Assembly: GCF_005116465.1 (NCBI RefSeq)
Contig: NZ_SWBM01000002.1
Location: 124,001-188,000, forward strand
Length of the DNA stretch: 64,000 nt
Origin: Robertmurraya kyonggiensis
GTDB taxonomy: Bacteria > Bacillota > Bacilli > Bacillales > Cytobacillaceae
Direction: 5' to 3'
Positions 42,909 through 51,250 of this stretch are shown piece after piece. The first letter of the stretch is position 1. Each line of letters starts with the position of its first letter. The notes below the pieces were generated by a model. It was not told the DNA's origin. It was given only the letters and a program-made list of their open reading frames with translations, and did not search any database. A program made the position numbers and the translations under genes.

Positions 42909-43910
42909 ATGAGCAATGAATATAGAAAAATAGTAGAAAAAGCGGATTGGGCAGTTGAAGCGAGCGGACTTGTGAAAACGTTCGGTGATAATCATGCAGT
43001 TGATGGTGTTGATTTGCAGGTGCCGACAGGTTCTATTTATGGAGTACTAGGTCCGAATGGTGCAGGAAAGACAACTACAATCAGAATGTTAGCTACTTTA
43101 CTCCGACCAGATGCAGGTTCTGCAAAGATTTTTGGATATGATGTGGCAAAGGATCCACAGATTGTCCGACAATTAATCGGGGTAACAGGGCAGTACGCTT
43201 CTGTCGATGAGGCACTCAGTGCTACAGAGAACTTGGTTATTTTCTCGCGATTGCTGGGATTGAGCCGTCAAGAGTCCAAGCGTAAGGCAGAAGAATTACT
43301 TGAGGAATTTGGCTTAACAGAAGCGGCAAAACGTCCGTTGAAAAATTTCTCAGGGGGAATGCGCCGAAGACTGGACCTGGCTGCCAGCCTGATTGCCCAG
43401 CCACCTCTTATTTTCTTAGATGAGCCAACCACAGGGCTTGATCCACGAACACGAAATCAAATGTGGGACACAATTCGACGTCTAGTGAAATCAGGCTCTA
43501 CAGTGTTGTTGACAACTCAGTATTTACAAGAGGCAGATGAACTAGCAGACCGAATCGCAGTCATCGACCACGGACGAGTGGTTGCGGAAGGGACAGTAGA
43601 TGAATTGAAGGGATCAATTGGCACATCATCCTTACACTTAAGCATCCAACATACACAAGATATGCAAGATGCCCGTAGAATTGTGGAGCAAGTGCTAAAG
43701 GTTCAGTCAGCCGCGTCTCCAGAGGGAGGAAAGATAACGGCACCGATGGCGCATGCCGATCGAGTTACGGACTTACTGATTGCTCTTCGAGAACAAGGGA
43801 TTCAGCTTGCCGAACTTAGTGTACAGAAGCCAACATTAGATGAAGTCTTTCTGACAATCACTGGCGAAGGTGTAAAAGAAGACAAACAAGAAAAGGAGGG
43901 AATCGCATGA
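42909..43910 (+). CDS. DrrA-like ABC transporter ATP-binding protein
   Basis: 333 residues from ATG behind AAGGAGG. Walker A GPNGAGKTTTIR, signature FSGGMRRRLDLAASL, Walker B LIFLDEPTTGLDP and the H-loop region are complete. The C-terminal ~100 residues are the DUF4162-type extension of daunorubicin-resistance (DrrA) ATPases. It powers the permease that starts 4 bases before its stop. Export of a hydrophobic drug or lipid is the usual role. The two-component genes downstream probably regulate it. Confidence 0.94.
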   Translation: MSNEYRKIVEKADWAVEASGLVKTFGDNHAVDGVDLQVPTGSIYGVLGPNGAGKTTTIRMLATLLRPDAGSAKIFGYDVAKDPQIVRQLIGVTGQYASVDEALSATENLVIFSRLLGLSRQESKRKAEELLEEFGLTEAAKRPLKNFSGGMRRRLDLAASLIAQPPLIFLDEPTTGLDPRTRNQMWDTIRRLVKSGSTVLLTTQYLQEADELADRIAVIDHGRVVAEGTVDELKGSIGTSSLHLSIQHTQDMQDARRIVEQVLKVQSAASPEGGKITAPMAHADRVTDLLIALREQGIQLAELSVQKPTLDEVFLTITGEGVKEDKQEKEGIA

Positions 43911-44722
43911 AAAACCAACCGATCATGCAGGCAACTGAAAGACATTTAAAAAACCACTCAGGCATCGGCCAGGTAATCCGAAATACATTAACCATGGCCT
44001 ACCGAGGTTTACTTAAGATTAAGCGGACTCCTGAGCAATTGTTTGACGTGACGCTCCAGCCAATCATTTTTACCTTAATGTTTACTTATATCTTTGGTGG
44101 AGCTATTTCTGGAAATGTGCAAAATTATTTACCCGTCATTATTCCAGGTATTCTTGTACAGACTGTTATCACAACATCCATTGTGACCGGCGTTCAACTG
44201 AGGGAAGACATGGATAAGGGAGTGTTTGACCGTTTTAAATCGTTACCAATTGCACGGATTGCCCCGTTGGCTGGGGCGTTATTAGCTGATACGATCCGAT
44301 ACACGATTGCATCGACTCTCACTTTTACCATGGGTTATATTATGGGGTATCGTCCAGAGGGTGGACTTGGGAATGTCATTCTGGCCGGGCTTATCGTGAT
44401 TGCTTGTGCATGGGCAATTAGCTGGATTTTTGCTTTCTTTGGAGTCATCTCACGTAATGCAACAAGTGTACAAGGGATATCGATGATTGTCCTGTTTCCG
44501 CTAACGTTTCTTTCAAATGCATTTGTGCCAGCGGATACGTTGCCTAAGGTACTTCAGTGGTTTGTTAAATTCAATCCGATCTCACATCTTGTTACAGCTG
44601 TCAGAGAATTGACGAACGCAGGTACGGTAGGTTGGGATCTGATTATTTCTCTAGTAGGAGCTGCTGTGATTGTGGCGATATTTGCACCTATCACGGTACG
44701 TGCTTATATGCGCCGGACATAA
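43907..44722 (+). CDS. DrrB-like ABC transporter permease
   Basis: 271 residues with about six membrane helices of the ABC-2 type. FDVTLQPIIFTLMFTYIFGGAI and PLTFLSNAFVPADTLPKVLQWFVKFNPISHLV are signatures of the DrrB/ABC-2 family. It overlaps the ATPase gene by 4 bases (ATGA) and must form the export channel with it. A terminator-like hairpin follows, then the two-component genes. Confidence 0.93.
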   Translation: MKNQPIMQATERHLKNHSGIGQVIRNTLTMAYRGLLKIKRTPEQLFDVTLQPIIFTLMFTYIFGGAISGNVQNYLPVIIPGILVQTVITTSIVTGVQLREDMDKGVFDRFKSLPIARIAPLAGALLADTIRYTIASTLTFTMGYIMGYRPEGGLGNVILAGLIVIACAWAISWIFAFFGVISRNATSVQGISMIVLFPLTFLSNAFVPADTLPKVLQWFVKFNPISHLVTAVRELTNAGTVGWDLIISLVGAAVIVAIFAPITVRAYMRRT

Positions 44723-44747
44723 AGATGTAAAATAAGATAATGACTAT

Positions 44748-44783
44748 TAGGAATCGCAGGAAGCATGGCGATTCCTATTTTAA
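44748..44783 (+). terminator. Terminator or attenuator between the ABC and two-component genes
   Basis: TAGGAATCGC and GCGATTCCTA form a perfect 10-bp stem followed by TTTTAAAA. It ends just before the ribosome binding site of the response regulator, so leaky read-through could couple the two pairs. Confidence 0.7.
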
Positions 44784-44800
44784 AAAAAGGAATGATCCAT

Positions 44801-45481
44801 ATGGCCAAAATATTAATCGTAGATGATGATCCACATATCCGAGAATTAATTCATGTCATTTTATCTAAAGAAGGCTTTGTCATAATTGAATCCACTGATG
44901 GTGAAGCTGCACTTTTTCTACTAGAAAAAGAAAAAGTAGATTTGATTATTCTTGATATCATGATGCCGAATATGGATGGCTGGACTTTTTGCCAAGAAGT
45001 ACGAAGCTATTATTCAGATACTCTTCCTATATTAATGTTAACAGCAAAAGGAGAAACATCTCAAAAAGTAAGAGGCTTTGACCTCGGAGCAGATGATTAT
45101 TTGGTCAAACCTTTCGACGTAGCTGAATTAGTGGCGCGGGTCAAAGTGCTCCTTAAACGTTATCAAATTACTGTCTCCAATCGAATTGAAATCGGTAATG
45201 TTGTGATCGATCGTGCGTCCTACACGGTTACGATAGGGAATGAGCGTATGACGTTACCGTTAAAAGAGTTTGAATTATTATTTAAGCTTGCGACGCATCA
45301 GCAGAAAACCTTTTCAAGGGAACAATTAATCGAAGATATTTGGGGTTTTGATTATGAAGGAGATGAGCGGACGGTTGACGTTCATATTAAACGGTTACGT
45401 CAACGATTTTCACAAGAAGATTGTCCTTTTAAAATCACAACGATTCGCGGACTTGGTTATCGTTTGGAGGTGACAACGTGA
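44801..45481 (+). CDS. OmpR/PhoB-family response regulator
   Basis: 226 residues from the ATG encoding MAKILIVDDDPHIREL; an earlier in-frame ATG is inside the hairpin stem. The receiver has DDD, the phosphoacceptor Asp in LIILDIMMPNMDGW and the Lys in VKPFDVAEL; the winged-helix part ends in ITTIRGLGYRLEV. It overlaps its kinase gene by 4 bases. It probably binds the 11-base-period repeat before the DrrAB-like genes. Confidence 0.95.
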   Translation: MAKILIVDDDPHIRELIHVILSKEGFVIIESTDGEAALFLLEKEKVDLIILDIMMPNMDGWTFCQEVRSYYSDTLPILMLTAKGETSQKVRGFDLGADDYLVKPFDVAELVARVKVLLKRYQITVSNRIEIGNVVIDRASYTVTIGNERMTLPLKEFELLFKLATHQQKTFSREQLIEDIWGFDYEGDERTVDVHIKRLRQRFSQEDCPFKITTIRGLGYRLEVTT

Positions 45482-46560
45482 GGTTGGGTCAGTTTATCAA
45501 ACGATTGCTAGGGATTCTAGCTATTTCACTCTTATTGCTTTTGGCGTGGTCCTGTGCCTATTGGGTATCAACTTGGTTCTATGAAGTGATAGAGTATACA
45601 CCTCATGAGATTGTCCGATTGTTAGTCAGTTCATTTTTAGGCTTCTGTTTGTTCGGCTGCTGTGTCTTTATTATTACGAAAAATCCTTGGGTTAGATCTC
45701 GACAGGAGCAGTTTCTACATCCAATCATTCATGCCATGAAAATGATGGCAGAAGGAAATTTCAATATTGATCTGTCTTATTATCGCAATCAATTTCGCGA
45801 GAGGGATAACCATCCTTATTCACAGATTATCGAAAACATTAACCATATGGCGACCAAATTAGGGGAAATGGAAGAATTGCGGCAGGAATTCATCTCAAAT
45901 GTTTCCCATGAAATCCAGTCTCCGCTGACGTCCATTAGAGGGTTTGCCCATGCGCTTAAAAATGAAGACCTTAGTCATGAGGAACGCAAGCACTACCTTG
46001 AAATCATTGAGAAAGAGAGCAATAGACTATCCAAATTAAGTGAAAATCTATTAAAACTCACATCTTTAGAGTCTGAACATTTATCTCTTGAGCGAAAAAG
46101 TTACCGTTTGGATCACCAATTACGCCGTATTATTCTAGCCAATGAGCCACAATGGTTAGAAAAAGAAATCAATATGGATATTTCCCTTAAAAACTTGTTG
46201 ATCACGGCAGATGAAGCACTGATGGACCAAGTATGGATTAACTTAATTCATAATAGTATAAAATTCACCCCCGAAGGTGGAACGATTGTAGTGGAGGCAT
46301 CGGAAGGGGACAATCAAATCTTTGTGAAGATTAAGGATACAGGAATTGGTATGGATGAAGATACCTTGATGCATGTCTTTGAACGTTTTTACAAAGCAGA
46401 TAAATCGAGAAACCGCAATGCTGGAGGGAACGGTCTAGGCCTGTCTATAGTGAAAAAAATAATCGATTTACACAAAGGAGAAATCCAAGTTCGAAGCGAG
46501 GTTGGAAAAGGGACAGAGATAATGGTCCTATTAAATCAAAATTCGAATAAAAGAGGCTGA
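45478..46560 (+). CDS. Membrane sensor histidine kinase
   Basis: 360 residues from GTG, overlapping the regulator gene (GTGA). Two membrane helices near residues 8-30 and 48-68 enclose a very short outer loop, then a HAMP-like region, SHEIQSPLTSIRGFAHAL with the phosphorylated His, N box WINLIHNSIKFT, and G boxes DTGIGM and GGNGLGLSIVKKIIDLHKG. The tiny outer loop suggests it senses within the membrane or through the ABC transporter, as the BceS-type kinases do. Paired with the preceding regulator. Confidence 0.94.
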   Translation: MRLGQFIKRLLGILAISLLLLLAWSCAYWVSTWFYEVIEYTPHEIVRLLVSSFLGFCLFGCCVFIITKNPWVRSRQEQFLHPIIHAMKMMAEGNFNIDLSYYRNQFRERDNHPYSQIIENINHMATKLGEMEELRQEFISNVSHEIQSPLTSIRGFAHALKNEDLSHEERKHYLEIIEKESNRLSKLSENLLKLTSLESEHLSLERKSYRLDHQLRRIILANEPQWLEKEINMDISLKNLLITADEALMDQVWINLIHNSIKFTPEGGTIVVEASEGDNQIFVKIKDTGIGMDEDTLMHVFERFYKADKSRNRNAGGNGLGLSIVKKIIDLHKGEIQVRSEVGKGTEIMVLLNQNSNKRG

Positions 46561-46580
46561 CGATATTAGTCAGCCTTTAG
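46553..46580 (+). terminator. Terminator of the DrrAB-associated two-component genes
   Basis: AGGCTGAC and GTCAGCCT pair around a 7-base loop and lead into TTTAG. It overlaps the kinase stop and faces modB. Confidence 0.65.
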
Positions 46581-46586
46581 CAAGTA

Positions 46587-47243
46587 TTATTTTTTTGAAA
46601 AGCTAACCAACAGTAGCATGATAAAGGAAATCACAATCATACTTACAACCCAAAGCCAGGCCATCTGCATATTACCAGAATCAATAGCTATATAGATTGC
46701 GGTAGGGGTCGTTTGTGTTTTTCCAGGAATATTCCCTGCAAACATTAGCGTTGCCCCGAACTCGCCTAAAGCCCTTGCAAAACTCAAGATTCCACCAGAT
46801 AGTAAGGCTCTAAAGGCTAAAGGAATAGAGACATGTGTAAATAATCTCCATTCGCTTGCCCCATCTACTCTTGCAGCATTTTCGATATCCTGATCTATGG
46901 CTTCAAATCCAGTTTTTGCGGATTGGTACATAAGTGGAAAAGCTACGATAGCAGAAGCAATAAGAGCAGCCCACCATGTAAACATAATAGGTTGATCAAA
47001 GATCCACTCAACCAATTGTCCGACTGGACTATTTTTTCCAAAAACAATAATTAAGATAAAACCGACTACAGTCGGAGGTAAAACTAGTGGTAATAGGAAT
47101 ACTGTCTCAATTAAGGCTTTTCCTCTGAAGCTTTTCTTGGACATTACCTTTCCTAGTATGATTCCCAATATAAATACGATGACAGTAGATAAAGAGGCTA
47201 TCTCAAGAGAGAGCCGAATAGGTGACCAAAAATTCGTTGCCAT
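46587..47243 (-). CDS. modB: Molybdate ABC transporter permease
   Basis: 218 residues with five or six membrane helices. LPLVLPPTVVGFILIIVFGKNSPVG and the EAA loop (IDQDIENAARVDGASEWRLFTHVSIPLAFRALLSGGILSFARALGEFGATLMFAGNIPG) are typical of ModB. It imports molybdate (or tungstate) with ModA. It starts 4 bases after modA. No modC ATPase gene is next to it, as in Bacillus subtilis yvgM, so a shared ATPase must be used. Confidence 0.93.
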   Translation of the reverse strand: MATNFWSPIRLSLEIASLSTVIVFILGIILGKVMSKKSFRGKALIETVFLLPLVLPPTVVGFILIIVFGKNSPVGQLVEWIFDQPIMFTWWAALIASAIVAFPLMYQSAKTGFEAIDQDIENAARVDGASEWRLFTHVSIPLAFRALLSGGILSFARALGEFGATLMFAGNIPGKTQTTPTAIYIAIDSGNMQMAWLWVVSMIVISFIMLLLVSFSKK

Positions 47244-47247
47244 ATTT

Positions 47248-48033
47248 CTATTTTAATCCACTGAAACCAAATTTATTAAAAGTATTCATTGCTTCTTCAG
47301 ATTGGAGGTATTCATAAAAAAGCTCAGCCTCTTGCAAATGATCGCTATTTTTAATGATCCCAACTGGGTAAATAATCGGGCCATGCGTGTTAGAGTCTGC
47401 TGTCGAAACAATTTTTACCTTTGAAGAGATCAGCGCATCTGTTTTGTACACAATTCCTGCATCCACATTGCCAGTTTCTACATATGTAAGTACTTGGCGA
47501 ACATCTTTCGCATAGACAATTTTTCCTTCAAAGTCATTCCATAGATTTGAGTTCGTTAATGTTTCTTGTGCGTACTTTCCAGCTGGCACAGATTCTGGAG
47601 TACCAATTGAAATTTTATCTGCATTCACTAAATCCTCAAATGCGTTAATTTCTTGATTGCTATCTTCTGGCACGATGAGAACAATTTCGTTTCCAACTAG
47701 ATCAATACTCTGATCTGTTTTGATTAAGCCTTCATCTACTACTTTATAGAACTTATCCTCTGCTGCAGAAAAGAAAAGATCAACAGGTGCCCCTTGAGAA
47801 ATTTGTTGTTGAAGTGCTCCTGAAGCTCCAAAGTTATAATTGATTTTTATATCAGGATATTTTTTATTAAAGTTTGTAGTAATTTCGGTTAAAGCATCTT
47901 GCAGGCTAGCTGCAGCCGAAATGGTTAATTCCACTGCTTCTTTTTTGGCATTACTTTGACCATTATTAGAACAAGCGGTCATTATGAATGCTAAGACCAA
48001 AACGGTCATGAATAGAGAAACTATTCTTTTCAC
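47248..48033 (-). CDS. modA: Molybdate-binding lipoprotein
   Basis: 261 residues. The signal peptide ends FIMTAC (Cys21). The mature protein has ISAAASLQDALTEI, the Ser-bearing molybdate contact, then YNFGASGALQQQISQGAPVDLFFSA, and GNVDAGIVYKTDA, all typical of ModA. It captures molybdate at the outer face and hands it to ModB. Its promoter region, shared with the divergent regulator, has a 14-bp inverted repeat. Corresponds to yvgL of Bacillus subtilis. Confidence 0.95.
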   Translation of the reverse strand: MKRIVSLFMTVLVLAFIMTACSNNGQSNAKKEAVELTISAAASLQDALTEITTNFNKKYPDIKINYNFGASGALQQQISQGAPVDLFFSAAEDKFYKVVDEGLIKTDQSIDLVGNEIVLIVPEDSNQEINAFEDLVNADKISIGTPESVPAGKYAQETLTNSNLWNDFEGKIVYAKDVRQVLTYVETGNVDAGIVYKTDALISSKVKIVSTADSNTHGPIIYPVGIIKNSDHLQEAELFYEYLQSEEAMNTFNKFGFSGLK

Positions 48034-48050
48034 ACTTCTCCCTCCTTGTG

Positions 48051-48094
48051 TATATCTAGTTATATCTAATTATAATTAATTATAACTAGATATA
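48051..48094. promoter_or_regulatory. Large inverted repeat at the modA promoter
   Basis: TATATCTAGTTATA (48051-48064) and TATAACTAGATATA (48081-48094) are perfect reverse complements 16 bases apart, 18-61 bases upstream of the modA ATG. It is the likely operator of the divergent HTH-PBP regulator. Confidence 0.7.
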
Positions 48095-48183
48095 ACAGTA
48101 TTAGGATGTAAAAATAGTCACAGATAAATTTAAATGTTTTATTTTTTGCAATGAGATAAAATTGAAAGTGGAGGGATGTAAGG

Positions 48184-49113
48184 ATGAATAACGAACTTTC
48201 GTACACGATTGAAGAAGTGGCACAACTGTTAAAGGTTTCAAAATTAACCATATATGATTTAGTTAAAAAAGGTGAGTTACCAGTATTTCGGGTAGGCAGA
48301 CAAATGAGAATGCATGCAAAAGACTTAGAAGACTATATCACTCAAAAAAAATCTACGATATCTCACCCTCCAGTAGTGTTTGCAGAAAAAGCTACTTCGA
48401 CTAAGGAATCATCCCAAATTGTCATCAGTGGACAAGATATGGTTTTGGATATTCTTGGAAGACATTTAGAGAAGGCGACTACTAAAAAAATATTGAGATC
48501 GCATGCAGGGAGTCTAAATGGATTAATTTCTATGTATAAAGGCGAATGCGATATTGTGAGTGTACATATGTATGATGGGGATACTGGAGAGTATAACCTT
48601 CCTTATATAAAAAAAATATTGACTGGATTTCCTTATGTTTTAGTAAATCTTCTATGTCGAAAAGCGGGTTTCTACGTACAAGCAGGGAATCCGCTAAATG
48701 TTCAATCATGGGAAGATCTCAAACGAAAAGATATTACCATCATGAACCGAGAGAAAGGCTCGGGAGCAAGAATTTTACTAGATGAGCATTTGAGATTGTG
48801 CAATATTTCAACACGTGAAGTTGCGGGGTATGAGAACGAGGAAAGTAATCATCTAAGTGTTGCTTCTGCCGTTTCTACAGGAGCGGTAGATATAGGCATA
48901 GGAATGGAGAAAGCTGCAAAGTTAGTGGGAGTAGATTTTATTCCACTAATTAGAGAACGGTATGATCTGGTTCTATTAAAAACTAATGAAAATGCTCATT
49001 TTGTTAATGAGGTAATGAATATACTCACATCTAAATCATTTCAATCAGAAATCAATGCTATTGGGGATTATGATACTTCCCAGACAGGTAGCATCATGTA
49101 TGAAACATTTTAA
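48184..49113 (+). CDS. HTH regulator with a substrate-binding domain (YvgK-like)
   Basis: 309 residues. The N-terminal excisionase/MerR-like helix-turn-helix (YTIEEVAQLLKVSKLTIYDLVKKGELPVFRVGRQMRMHAKDLEDY) is followed, from about residue 85, by a PBP-like domain that resembles the molybdate-binding domain of MoeA-neighbour regulators (IMNREKGSGARILLDEHL, SAVSTGAVDIGIGMEKAAKLVG). It sits divergent from modAB like yvgK in Bacillus subtilis. It probably senses molybdate or molybdenum cofactor status and represses modAB in place of ModE. GGAGG precedes its ATG. Confidence 0.88.
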   Translation: MNNELSYTIEEVAQLLKVSKLTIYDLVKKGELPVFRVGRQMRMHAKDLEDYITQKKSTISHPPVVFAEKATSTKESSQIVISGQDMVLDILGRHLEKATTKKILRSHAGSLNGLISMYKGECDIVSVHMYDGDTGEYNLPYIKKILTGFPYVLVNLLCRKAGFYVQAGNPLNVQSWEDLKRKDITIMNREKGSGARILLDEHLRLCNISTREVAGYENEESNHLSVASAVSTGAVDIGIGMEKAAKLVGVDFIPLIRERYDLVLLKTNENAHFVNEVMNILTSKSFQSEINAIGDYDTSQTGSIMYETF

Positions 49114-49130
49114 ATTTGATATCAAGAATG

Positions 49131-49168
49131 AAAAAGGCTATCGATAAAATTGAATCGATAGCCTTTTA
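49131..49168. terminator. Bidirectional terminator after the YvgK-like gene
   Basis: AAAAAGGCTATCGAT and ATCGATAGCCTTTT form a 14-bp stem with A and T runs on both sides, between convergent genes. Confidence 0.9.
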
Positions 49169-49177
49169 GCATATATC

Positions 49178-50167
49178 TTAAACAAAAACTTCCCCAATAT
49201 AGCTGACAAGTCTTCTTACTTTCTCTGAATAGTTGAGTTTGATTAGCCCATGTCCTTCAGCTGTAGCCTCATTGCCTAGGGAAACGGTACGTTTCACGAG
49301 CAGGGCATAGATTTCTGCTTCAGTTAATGTACGTTTGAAGGAACGTTCGCCAATTGTTATCAAAAGGGCAACAGCGCCTACCACATGTGGAGTTGCCATC
49401 GATGTCCCGCTTAATTTCGCATATTGACCATCAACCCAGGTGGAAACGATGTCTACTCCTGGCGCTAGTACGTCAATTTCATTGTTGCTATTTGAAAATG
49501 GTGCTACTTCGTTCGTCAAAGTGGAAGCAGCTACCTCAATCACTTCATTGTAGCTTCCAGGATAGGAGTACTCGAATGTGTTCTCGCGGTCGTCTCCTTC
49601 ATTCCCTGCAGCAACGATGACAGGAATCTCGGAATCTACTAATCTCTTAACTGCTTCATGAAGTTCTGGAACATCTTCGGGCCCACCTAAGGACATGTTA
49701 ACAGCACGAACTTTTTCTCCATTCGGTCCTCGCCAATCGGCAGCGTAATTCATGGCTTGAATAATAGATTCATAGGAACCTGATCCTTGTGAATCGAGAA
49801 CCTTTAAAATGAGTAACTTCGCTTTTGGGGCTACTCCAACTAAGCCATATCCTTCACGTCTTGCAGCAATTGTGCCGGCAACGTGTGTCCCATGTCCATT
49901 GCCATCCATAACATCATCTTCTGCACCCTCGTCGGTGAAGTTCTTCACCTCAATGACAGCATCTTTTAAATCTGGATGGTTGTAGTCGATTCCGGTATCG
50001 AGAATGGCAACGACGATCCCGTCTCCTTCGTTTGCTTCTGCCCAAATCTGCGGCGCTTCGATAATTTCTACCCCAGCGGGCACCGTGTCTACTGCCTCTT
50101 GAATACTTTTAACTTTATACGGTATTAAACGAACAACTCTGTTTGTAATTAAAGCTTCACCCTTCAT
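49178..50167 (-). CDS. ispA: Major intracellular serine protease, subtilisin family
   Basis: 329 residues from the ATG that has AAAGGAGG eight bases upstream. No signal peptide; the N-terminal RLIPY motif (near residue 13-17) is the inhibitory LIPY segment of intracellular subtilisins, which blocks the active site until cleaved. The triad is Asp in AILDTGID, His in NGHGTHVAGTIAA and Ser in GTSMATPHV; the oxyanion Asn is in AAGNEGD. Close to Bacillus IspA. It degrades cell proteins during stationary phase and sporulation. It is transcribed alone. Confidence 0.94.
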   Translation of the reverse strand: MKGEALITNRVVRLIPYKVKSIQEAVDTVPAGVEIIEAPQIWAEANEGDGIVVAILDTGIDYNHPDLKDAVIEVKNFTDEGAEDDVMDGNGHGTHVAGTIAARREGYGLVGVAPKAKLLILKVLDSQGSGSYESIIQAMNYAADWRGPNGEKVRAVNMSLGGPEDVPELHEAVKRLVDSEIPVIVAAGNEGDDRENTFEYSYPGSYNEVIEVAASTLTNEVAPFSNSNNEIDVLAPGVDIVSTWVDGQYAKLSGTSMATPHVVGAVALLITIGERSFKRTLTEAEIYALLVKRTVSLGNEATAEGHGLIKLNYSEKVRRLVSYIGEVFV

Positions 50168-50756
50168 AAAAGGAACCTCCTTTAATATTAGCTTGTCCAA
50201 GCATTTTTTAATCCTTGTCTTATTGCTAATTCTTACAGGTTTTTCGCATGATCATCACTTGAAAATGCTCCAATTAGGACTTCCTTCTTTCAAGGTATAG
50301 GCATCTAATTCTCCTTTCTGTTCGACTAATTTTAAGTACCAAGTTGAACCATGTGAACTTGGTGGAAAGGGTCTAGAGATGCTTTTGGAAAACTTGTTGT
50401 ATTTTTAAAATATTACAAAAATTAACTATTCACAATAGAGCGAATGCACCCTTTTTAGACAAGTCTCTGTCCAAAATGAGTGTCAATTCTTCCATTTTGG
50501 ACATAAATTCGCACGTACAAAGTAATACAAAATAGATTATACGTTCCCCTTTTTGGGGTTTGGTAGGTTGTTAATCCCAAGAAATGTTAAAAATGATTGT
50601 GTAGGAATTTGAAGTATTTTTTTGGTTATATTGTGTAAAAACGCTGACGTATCCATGGGTAACCACAGGTTGCGGAGCGTTGCAACTATAGCTATCTTTA
50701 CTTTTGCAGTTGCATTCACAATAATGGGGGTAGACAGGAGAAAGGTGTTTGATGAA
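50168..50756. other. Long region between ispA and the XRE gene
   Basis: No certain gene. It holds two perfect hairpins, ACCAAGTT with AACTTGGT (50338-50363) and GTCCAAAATG with CATTTTGGAC (50469-50502), and a CCCC-T5-GGGG element near 50546-50558. A frame running into the XRE gene (from 50622) would add a membrane-like segment (VATIAIFTFAVAFTIMG) but has no ribosome binding site; it might be a small gene in its own right. Confidence 0.4.
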
Positions 50757-51209
50757 ATGGTTTTTGGAGAAAAGCTGAAGAAGGAACGAATGGATAAAGG
50801 ATGGTCTCAGGAAGAATTAGCTGAAAAGCTTTTTGTGAGTCGTCAGTCCGTTTCGAAGTGGGAGAATGGTCAAAATTATCCCAGCATCGAAACGATTATA
50901 AAGGTAAGTGACCTTTTTGGTGTTACGATTGATGAATTATTAAGGAGTGATGAGGAGTTGACGGAAAAGGTGATTAAAGATAGTAAGCAATTGGCACATC
51001 CAAAATTAAAATTCATGTTTGATGTGTTATTTTTAATCGGAGCAGCCGTGTTGGTCATCAAGATTGGGGTTCTTCTTCTAAATAAATTTACAGCATTAGA
51101 GATTACATTTGTGAGTGGTTCGTTTTTCTGGAAATTCACGCCGCTAATCTTAATGGTCGGTGCGGGTATTGCCTCGGATGCAGTGAAGAAAAAATACAAA
51201 GAGGATTAA
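50757..51209 (+). CDS. XRE regulator with two C-terminal membrane helices
   Basis: 150 residues from the ATG behind AAGGTG; this start puts the DNA-binding domain at the N-terminus. The helix-turn-helix is ERMDKGWSQEELAEKLFVSRQSVSKWENGQNYPSIETI, followed by LFGVTIDELL. After a linker come two hydrophobic segments (FDVLFLIGAAVLVIKIGVLLLN and the segment before KFTPLILMVGAGIASDAV). Membrane-bound XRE proteins of this design are common in Bacillaceae, with mostly unknown targets. A bidirectional terminator follows. Confidence 0.85.
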   Translation: MVFGEKLKKERMDKGWSQEELAEKLFVSRQSVSKWENGQNYPSIETIIKVSDLFGVTIDELLRSDEELTEKVIKDSKQLAHPKLKFMFDVLFLIGAAVLVIKIGVLLLNKFTALEITFVSGSFFWKFTPLILMVGAGIASDAVKKKYKED

Positions 51210-51250
51210 TGAAAAAGAGGTGTCCACAAATGGAACACCTCTTTTTCATT
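51208..51250. terminator. Bidirectional terminator between XRE and MFS genes
   Basis: AATGAAAAAGAGGTGT and ACACCTCTTTTTCATT form a 16-bp perfect stem with an 11-base loop, overlapping the MFS stop. Confidence 0.9.
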
